Of a stretch of DNA of 64,000 bases, positions 56,625-64,000 are shown piece after piece. The stretch comes from Ricordea florida (lineage: Eukaryota; Cnidaria; Anthozoa; Corallimorpharia; Ricordeidae): positions 11,430,742-11,494,741 of the forward strand of contig OX453286.1 of NCBI GenBank assembly GCA_949710005.1, given 5' to 3'. The position numbers and the translations under genes are program-made. Each line of letters begins with the position of its first letter. The first letter of the stretch is position 1. The notes under the pieces are model-generated. The model worked only from the letters and a program-made list of their open reading frames with translations, was not told the origin of the DNA and did no database searches.

Positions 56625-57935
56625 AGTGACAAAGTCGCTCAAAAAAATAGGAAAATAGGAATTTCAGGATTGAAAAAATAGGAAACTTTGTCTAAAAAAT
56701 AGGAGAATCAATAGTACTTTGATGGACAAAGATAGGCTCCCTTCACCCCATCAGCTATCCCAATCCGCCACTTTAGTCCACGACAATGATGAACATATGA
56801 AATACAACAAAAGGAGTATTTCAATATTAAATGTGTCTCGTACTGGTCTAAACATAAACTAATCAGTTTTTTAGTATCAGATTATTTGATGGTACTGAAA
56901 TTCAAGGGCAAGCGACGCCATTACAGAGTTGTATGTTTTCATAGAAACATGAAGAGCACTTGTGATTCTGTAAACCATCAATTGAATTTCCTAGTATAAC
57001 ATCAACTTCATGATGTGAGCATCTCCAAGTTTCAATGATGATCATTCAAGTGTGTACAACTTGCAAGCCAATAGGTCCAATAGGTTTATGCAAAATAGTA
57101 TTACAATGGGCGCAACATGCACTATTTTACTAGATTTGAAAATGTATGCAGTAGAAAACCAAACAGTTAAAAAAAACCAATATTTCAAAATATTTAACAG
57201 GAGCCCAAGAAGCAATAGAGGTCAAAAAAAAAAAATTCTGTTTTTGTTAATTTAGAACATCCAAGTCATTCTGATGCCAGCTTTGCACCAAATCTCTTTC
57301 TAAAAGTATATAAAAAGCATGATTCCATTTTTAATTTTGTAACACACTTTGCAGGGTTTTCATTAATGTTTGAGGTAGAAGGGCAATGCTTTGTGATTAG
57401 GCAGGTACTCTGAAAAAGTGAGGGCTGAACCACTAGGGGGGTCCGGGGGCATGCTTCCCCGGGAAATTTTTTAAACCTTATTCTCCCACGAGTGCATTTT
57501 CCTGCAATCTGGGAAAGAAATCTTCATCTTGTTATCACTCATACTTAACCTAATTATGGTAAAAAGAATTTGTTTATTCCACTAAACCGCTATAACTACA
57601 TCAGAACAATGCTGTTGTTCTCAGAGCCTCCGTTCTTCTTACAGTTACACATTAACTTTGAGTTATAAACTTATATAAATATAATGAGTGAAATTGACAA
57701 CATTATTTAGTTGAGGTTGATAATTTTTTTCTTGCTGGATTTTTTTTTAAAGTTTCGTACTTTAAGTAGCTGGGTACTCTGTTCGAACTAGCTGAGTGCC
57801 GGTACCTGGGACCCGGCTTCTAACAAAAACCCTGCACTTTGGCTTCACCAGCAAAAAATAGGAAAAATAGGAGGTTTCATCTAAAAAATAGGAGAAAATA
57901 GGAATACGCTCAAAAAATAGGAACTGGACACCCTG
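56625..57935. mobile_element. Outer CAGGGTGTCCAGT element
   Basis: CAGGGTGTCCAGT at the left is mirrored by ACTGGACACCCTG at the right, with CATACT flanking both sides (possible target duplication). Inside both ends the phrase AAAATAGGA repeats (four copies left, five right), oddly in the same orientation. It is interrupted by another element at 57352-57834. No coding region recognised. Confidence 0.75.
57352..57834. mobile_element. Inner CAGGGTTTT element nested in the outer one
   Basis: CAGGGTTTT at the left is mirrored by AAAACCCTG at the right, and CACTTTG flanks both sides as a 7-bp direct duplication. 483 bp, no ORF. The C-A-G-G-G ends suggest a hAT-like class, though hAT duplications are usually 8 bp. 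Confidence 0.75.
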
Positions 57936-58453
57936 CATACTTCAAATTGAGCAGTGATTGAAAACAAAATTAGCACATTCTCACCCAACTTATCACCTTT
58001 ATGAAGATGTTTGCTAGGTTTAAATTTTTCAAACAAAAAGAATTTTCACTTGCCTTGTACTCATAATATGAAATACAGAAAAAAAACAAACCAGTTTAAA
58101 AATAATTACCCCAAGAACAAAGAGAAAGAATTCTTAAGTTCTATCGAGTACCTGTGAGAAATTCCGTAAAGAATCCATTTTTGGAGAGTCAAGGCTACAA
58201 TTAATTTTGTGTACTAGAACATTAGTAGGCTCTATTTTAGGTTCAATGTTTACTAGACTGCTACATTGCCCTGGGTTTGTTACTGCTTTGTGAGTTTTTG
58301 TCCATGCGTTTTGGTTTCTGGAAAAAAAGAACTGACTTATTTACTGCCTTGGGGTTGGTTTGTAGAGTGAAAAACTTTTCTTTATAAAGACAACCCCAAG
58401 AAGGTTTCAAATATATGTATATATTTGCTGACTGTGATAATATTCCAGTAATT
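57936..58453. other. No recognisable gene
   Basis: AT-rich spacer between the nested CAGGG elements and the next MITE. Confidence 0.4.
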
Positions 58454-58880
58454 CAGGGATGTAGATAAAAGGCAGGAGCCGGGAAAATTACCCAGCTGTG
58501 AGCGTCTTGCACCATTGTTTCTTTTTTACTTCAGTCAACTGAATGTAAGACTCCATTTTGCCGAGTTCAAACGATCGCATTGAGTTTCTGTTTGCAGGCT
58601 CTACCCGTTGTGTCAGCGGTATTTGTACTTTATGTAAACAAACTAATGAATGCGAAATCAGGATTTTACTGGGAAAAGTTCCAAAGGGGATCAATTTTGC
58701 TCCTAAAATGAAGGAAAGCACGTTTCCGAGAGTCTAGATTTCCAAATTTTCCGGGTGAGCATGCCCCCAGACCCCCCTAGATGTATCGTGCCAATGGCAT
58801 GATAAAATGAGCCTGCGGCTCATCATACCCACTGATGATATCAACATTTCCACCTGTTAAAATGTGTATCTACATCCCTG
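58454..58880 (-). mobile_element. CAGGGATGTAGAT-type MITE, copy 2
   Basis: Inverted relative of 46398-46898. Ends CAGGGATGTAGATA and TATCTACATCCCTG. TAATT lies immediately outside both ends. A 77-residue minus-strand ORF (58721-58488) aligns with the ORF of the other copy over most of its length. Confidence 0.8.
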
Positions 58881-60278
58881 TAATTGCTATAATTTTATTA
58901 ATATTTTATTATGACTTAATACAGAAAGTCAGTCTGGTAGCTGAAACTAATTGCACAGATTCAGTTTTTGTCAAGGTAATATGTTTAAAGAAGTGAGTAA
59001 CACTCTCCATCCAAATAACTGATTTAAAAATACCATGCAAATTTAGGTTAAAAATCCGTTAAAAATGGGCAATAATACCATTTTTTACATGTTCGAAAAT
59101 CCTAGGAAAGGCAAACAAACAAGAAATTCAACAAATGTTCCGAAAATTCTAGATCTCAATCGTCTTCTGAACAGATATTTTCCGAAAATTGACGTTGGGT
59201 GCCCCTGACTTTGTGAGCTGCTCTTTTATAGTTGTTTATATTCCTTGACATTCGAGAGCTTGTAATCAAATTAGAATTTCAAATGATGCATGGACAAGGA
59301 TTTTGATCAAAGTGAACTCCAACGGTTGGGATATTAAATCTTCGGACTCTGCCAGACTGTACACAAGAAAACAAGATGTTTTGATCGAGGATCTCAAGTT
59401 GCATCTCCTACTGAATTGAAAATATTTTTCTGCACGCACCACAGTGCCGCGGAGTCTGCCAGCCAAGTTCCGTTTATTTCATGCAAAAATAGGTTTACTT
59501 TCTTATCTGTCTCAGAAATAAACTTTTATTATTTAAAAACGTGAACAATTTTTGTATCTTGTAAATGTGACAAGCTGTGACATTATAAAGCTGTTCATTT
59601 ATACTTAAAAAACAACTGAGCAGTCCGCATAGTCTTTGATGCCTAGCGTCTTGTGTTAATTTTCACTGATCGAACAATGATAAAGCTAATCAGAATCTTC
59701 GTCTGAAGCCTGGGAAGCGGTAGTATATCCTTTAAAAGTTTAATAGCCGTTTGCAGACTTGAACGGCGAACAGTTGTGTATTTGATCCGAACATGCACTA
59801 GTTGCTCTAGTCGTAAATAAACATTGAATGATTTTCACAAGGTACTCACTTCAATTTGAACGGGCTTTGAAAAATTTGACCCCAAATACTGAACGGGCTA
59901 CGAAAAAACAAAATGCTTTTTGGGCGGGCTTTAGAAAGAAAGAGGAAAGCTATTATTTTTTTCCCGACCCGGTCATCCTCATAAATAATGAACCGTCCCT
60001 TATAAAATACAATGTAGTATATCCCCAAAGTGTCTCCAATATAATTATCTTACTACTGTATTTATGCATGTGTAACACGCACCTGTGTATTATACTCACC
60101 CTTATTTTTAAGCATGCTTTTCAAAAAAAAAATTCAATAAGAAAAAGTTCACAGCAAAGACTAAAGGGTAACTCTCCAAAACGTTATTTATTGAAGTATC
60201 TAGAATCCAAAGTTTGCTAAATCTTTATTACAATACCAAAAAAAGTTACTTCTTCACCGGAGTTTCCATACAAAAACC
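58881..60278. other. No recognisable gene
   Basis: AT-rich. The 130-residue plus ORF at 59828 and the minus ORF at 59466-59266 have no recognisable domain. Confidence 0.4.
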
Positions 60279-60833
60279 TACCATATTTACCCGTGAAGTT
60301 GATTCCATGTATTAGTCGAACCCCCAAGTTTTGAGTCCCAAAGCTAGATTTTCCTAATTTCTAGGTATGAATTTCTTGTAAAACTTATCTTGTACTTCTT
60401 AGAAGTTTCTTTCAGCTACTGTGGATCTGTGATAAGTTTAATACTTTGGCATATGTATGAGCATTTTACCTGGTTTAACAACATGTTTTTATGTGGTCAT
60501 TTTAACCATAAGTTTTGTAAAATGCATACAAAATTAAACATGATGGTTTCAACCAAACCTTTTTAAGTGTGAATAGATAAAAAGTGGCTTTATAAGACCG
60601 ACAAAACAGCAAAGAAGGTCAGCACTCTTTTAAAACAACTCAATAAACAAACACACTTGCTGTCAAATTAAACTACCAGGTTACTAAGCAGAGAAGTTTG
60701 AAGTTCAAAAGATGTTTTCTCCAAGCAGATTTGCAGCTTCATTTACAGAAGGATTCGTGTATAATACACATCGCAATTTTAAATTGGAATTTTTGGGGAA
60801 AAAAGTGCGTCTTTTTCACGCATAAATACGGTA
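60279..60833. mobile_element. Tc1/mariner-type MITE (TA flanks)
   Basis: (TA)CCATATTTACCCGTGAA at the left and TTCACGCATAAATACGG(TA) at the right match inverted at about 15 of 18 positions. Cis-sequence such as TTAGTCGAACCCCC follows the left end. No transposase ORF. Confidence 0.6.
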
Positions 60834-61175
60834 TTTAGTTCATGTCCTTTAGGAGGTGTGCTACACCACCAGATTGAAAGCTGCAAGTGTCTCAGGATTT
60901 TTTATAGGCCTGGAACACTTAAAGTGATGAGTCAACATTTTTTGCTCAAAGAGCATGTAACCCTATCTTGTTTGAGAGCCCTTTCCATAACAGTACTTCT
61001 TTATACATATAACTTTTACATATTGGGCAGAATCTGTACATCATCATTATCATCGGTTGAGTACTTAGCAGTTGACCTTAAGAAGACTCTCCTCAATATC
61101 TCCCAGTAGGTGCTAAAGAATTGGAGATTAGGAAGTACATGATTGTATGTTTATTTTAATTATATTTCCTTTAGT
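60834..61175. other. Unassigned; may hold upstream exons of Harbinger C ORF1
   Basis: A plus-strand ORF (60858-61109) has no recognised domain. Confidence 0.3.
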
Positions 61176-61570
61176 ACTTTGAAACTGTGACTTCATATTA
61201 TAAATTGAAGATGAAGAAGGTTGCGTTAGAGATTGACCTCCTGAACCAACAGAAGAGAGAAGGTAATTGACTATCCTCTGAATTAAAATGTAAATTTCAT
61301 TATAAGACTGATCTCTGAGGCAGACCTTTGGAGACCAATATTATTCCAGCTTTAAACATTTATACTTCTATGTCTGCATTAGAAGTCTGAGATTTTAAAA
61401 AACAACAATACAATACTGACACTATCAATTCACTTAGAACAATGGAATAATACTGTTGTGTTCTTCTGACATCTTACACTGTTCTTTTACCATTGTTGTT
61501 GCAGGAAAAACTCAATTTGCTGACAGTGGGGAATGTTATTCACAGGAAAATGGGCCTTTAATGTTTTAAT
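61176..61570 (+). pseudogene. Harbinger C Myb-like protein, last two exons
   Basis: Exon 61176-61261 (acceptor CCTTTAG, donor GTAATT) reads YFETVTSYYKLKMKKVALEI and DLLNQQKRE, the charged helix typical of the Harbinger accessory protein C-terminus. It joins in phase to 61505-61570 (acceptor TTGCAG): GKTQFADSGECYSQENGPLM and a stop. The Myb domain itself is not visible upstream. It faces the Harbinger C transposase on the opposite strand. Confidence 0.5.
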
Positions 61571-62330
61571 GGTAAATCTTTTTTTCTTTTTGACCATAGA
61601 TCTCTTTCATAAATGGCAGGCATGATTATTGTTCTTTCATATATGTGTAAATGAATCTCCTTGGCTTTGCTTTCAAGGGAAAAATCCTATTGTTGAACAA
61701 GCATTATCATTGTAATTTACCACAGTGAGTAACTATAAGCTTTTATCCAAAATCATATTGTTCTTACACATGTATGGTTGCACAGCATGTAACCAAGTAA
61801 CCTCCCTGATGGTGGAAATTGGACTTAGATGTTTTTTCAAGACATTGTTAAAAATCTGCTTCATTGCTAAGGCAAGAGGATTACTTCCAATGCAATTGAT
61901 ATACAGGTAGTTAAAGTTATCCTCAGTTCTTTATACCCATTGAAACCATGAATGATATTATGGTCATCAGTGTTACATTTAATTTAAGAAAATAAACATT
62001 GAGTATAATATTATAAACAATTATGTTATATCTTTAACTTGTTAATTCCATGGAAAGAATTCTGTCTATTGTTGTGATTAGCATGAGAATCTTTCTTGCA
62101 ATTTTTTATAACTGATTACATTATCTTTTTCTCATTTACACAACATTTACCAGCAAGCCTACCAAGAAATGGACATAACCAGCCAAGAACATTCAACATT
62201 AATTTTTACAATAACTGAGCGAATACTCGCACGCTGATTGGCTAATTTTTATCATCAATAAGAGTACAGACACATAAAATTTTAATTTAAGTCTTCATTA
62301 GACCTTTTCCGCGTTTTGTTATTGTAAAAA
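61571..62330. other. No recognisable gene
   Basis: AT-rich. Upstream of the foldback, AAGAGTACAGACACATAAAATT (62260-62282) resembles part of the foldback arm. Confidence 0.4.
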
Positions 62331-62518
62331 AACAAATTGACGTCAATTTTTTATGCGTCTGTCCTCTTATTGATGATAAATTGTGTCACAACATTGTCAA
62401 AGTTTGTTGTAGATCCACTCGCCTATCGGCTCGTGGATCTACAACACTTTGACAATGTTATGACACAATTTATCATTAATAAGAGGACAGACGCATAAAA
62501 AACTGACGTCAATTTGTT
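62331..62518. mobile_element. 188-bp foldback element
   Basis: Left arm AACAAATTGACGTCAATTTT, TTATGCGTCTGTCCTCTTAT, GATAAATTGTGTCA, CATTGTCAAAGT is mirrored nearly perfectly on the right around CGCCTATCGGCTCG. It could form a stem of about 90 bp. No ORF. Confidence 0.85.
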
Positions 62519-62857
62519 AAATTTACAAACAATGTAACAAATAGGTGCATTAAGAGCGAATCATATTTAAGCATTTTTTAGGATACAAACATGAGGCTAA
62601 TTTACTATCTTGGTCTTGGATTCTATTCTTTTCTGTTCTTACCAAGTTATATATTCAAACAATGCTACCAGAGAGTCACATTTTGCATATTCATTAAATG
62701 GTTGGTACACTTATTGCATTTCATAACATTTTGCTCACAAAAAGGCCAAAGAAAAAAAACAAATAAAAACAAAAACAAGAAAAACCATTTCTGTTGTTGT
62801 GAGCTTAGTATTCTGGGTGCAAAAAGTAACTTTGATGTTCTTGGGTGATATAGCCAG

Positions 62858-63522
62858 TTAAGTGAATAAATTATTTATGAGGAGATCTCTCACCAATACC
62901 TGGGCAGCATTACTTTGAAGGTGAGCTGGTACCTTAATCACCAAGTCTGGTTCATGAGGTGGTTGCTCCTCATAACCGGGAAGTGGTGTTTTGTTAAAAA
63001 TACACATATTGTGAAGTACAGCAGTTGCAGTAATGATAGTGCAGCAACGACTGGGTGTGTACTGTAGTGCCCCACCAGAAGCATCAATGCAATGAAATGT
63101 AGCCTTCCATAGGCCAAAGGCTCTCTCAGTGGTGTTTTGCATTTTAGTGTGAGCTTTCTGGTACCTCCTTTGGGACTGAGTTGACACACTATCAGGCCTG
63201 AAGGGGGTCAGTAAATATGGCTGGATGCCATATCGACAATCCCCCAGTAGCCAACCGTTTCTTCTGCCACCGCCTTCTAGGTGTGCATGCAGCATGCTGA
63301 TATTAAAAATGGCTGAATCATGGACACTGCCACACCACTTGCAATCAAAGTTGGTGAATGAAAGTTGTGCATTGCACACTGCCATGGTGTTAATGGCATG
63401 AAAGCCTTTATGGCAGACATACAAATGTTTCTAATCATGTGGTGCCCAGATGGCGATCAACAAGCCATCTACAGCACCAATCACGTGAGGCATTCCGGCT
63501 ATTTTGTGAAAGTTAGCCATTG
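62858..63522 (-). pseudogene. Harbinger C transposase (DDE_Tnp_4), last exon with one stop
   Basis: After an acceptor (TTGTCCCACAG near 63528) the exon reads FHKIAGMPHVIGAVDGLLIA, IWAPHD, a TAG at about 63430, HLYVCHKGFHAINTMAVCNA, CKWCGSVHDSAIF, NGWLLGDCRYGIQPYLLTPF, SQRRYQKAHTKM, NTTERAFGLWKATFHCI and CTIITATAVLHNMCIF, ending at 62858. The Asp of GAVDG, the Asp of LGDC and the Glu of TERAF are retained; the only clear lesion is the TAG. The N-terminal exon lies outside or was lost. It differs strongly from Harbingers A and B, so it is a third lineage. Confidence 0.85.
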
Positions 63523-63780
63523 TTGTCTGTGGGACAAGGACAAAATATCCAATTTCCATAAATCTCAGACAACATACTCTAATCTAATTCCTTTAGACTT
63601 AAAGGATTTTAATACATTTAAAAATGTCTTCATTCCCTATGCCCTCAGAGAGAACTCTTATCTGCTATTGAAATTTCAGAAAGTAACCTTTGTTGTAACG
63701 TTTTGTTTCTGGATTCACCCATTGAATTTCTTACCTAATTAACAAAATTAATGGTAAATACCATAGTATTCATTATTGAG

Positions 63781-63872
63781 TTATGGATGCATGCAGGAGG
63801 TTGCTAAGCATGATACCCGACTGTCACTATAGCTTCTTGAGTGCTAAGCAAACTTTCCAAGTGCACCCATAA
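63781..63872. mobile_element. 92-bp MITE/foldback with TTATGG ends
   Basis: TTATGGATGCATGCAGGAGG and TTGCTAAGCA at the left are mirrored by TGCTAAGCAAACTTTCCAAG and TGCACCCATAA at the right. Confidence 0.65.
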
Positions 63873-64000
63873 TTCAATGGTGTACAGCCATGGTGTTAAC
63901 CACTTGTTTTATAACACAACATTGACACATTGGAGAAAAGAAGTCCCTTTAATTGAGCTATATCACATTAGCACACACCATGGGCAAATAATAGATGATG

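Overview
The window looks like nuclear DNA of an anthozoan cnidarian, most likely a stony coral. It is AT-rich and intron-bearing. Nearly every protein I can recognise belongs to transposon or repeat families that I know as abundant in coral and sea-anemone genomes: piggyBac, PIF/Harbinger with convergent Myb-like and transposase genes, BEL/Pao, Penelope-like, Tigger, hAT, YqaJ/SWIM proteins, RPA-like proteins, a Mutator-like transposase family and a DZIP3-type HEPN-TPR gene. No tRNA, rRNA, CRISPR array or bacterial-type operon was seen. Species cannot be fixed from the sequence. All family calls rest on recognised motifs, without a database search.

Layout. 0.3-2.5 kb: a decayed piggyBac element joined in frame to a Penelope-like reverse transcriptase fragment. 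2.9-4.9 kb: a decayed zinc-finger/tyrosine-recombinase (Crypton-like) gene that runs into a 9-bp minisatellite. 5.9-11.6 kb: a cluster of three unusual element proteins, namely a Ulp1-type cysteine protease, an XPG/PIN-like nuclease with a Cys-rich tail, and a SWIM plus YqaJ exonuclease. Two inverted copies of one repeat flank the middle gene. 11.8-16.2 kb: a BEL/Pao retrotransposon (gag, pol tail, LTRs) whose interior is replaced by a Harbinger element. 16.2-16.8 kb: a hAT transposase tail. 21-26 kb: relics of a HIRAN-like gene, a Tigger transposase and a second piggyBac, then twin piggyBac-type MITEs. 26.4-27.6 kb: a hAT-like element carrying a zinc-finger ORF. 30.2-33.4 kb: a cysteine-protease-like fragment and an RPA-like ssDNA-binding gene between 104-bp direct repeats. 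36.9-39.9 kb: a spliced Mutator-like gene lacking its catalytic core. 40.6-41.6 kb: a LINE fragment. 43.5-45.1 kb: the only host-type gene, HEPN plus TPR, broken. 49.8-55.7 kb: a Harbinger element whose two genes are both open. 56.6-57.9 kb: two nested CAGGG-type elements. 60.3-63.9 kb: a Tc1-like MITE, a third Harbinger and short foldbacks.

How the genes relate. The window is mostly transposon on transposon. Several junctions give an order of events: Harbinger in BEL, foldback and exon duplication in a Harbinger intron, inner CAGGG element in outer, SINE in MITE. Almost all coding regions carry frameshifts at homopolymers or stops. The 49.8-55.7 kb Harbinger is the exception, with a 254-aa Myb-like protein and a 340-aa transposase that keep phase across their introns. 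The Mutator-like gene keeps its splice sites but has lost the catalytic segment.
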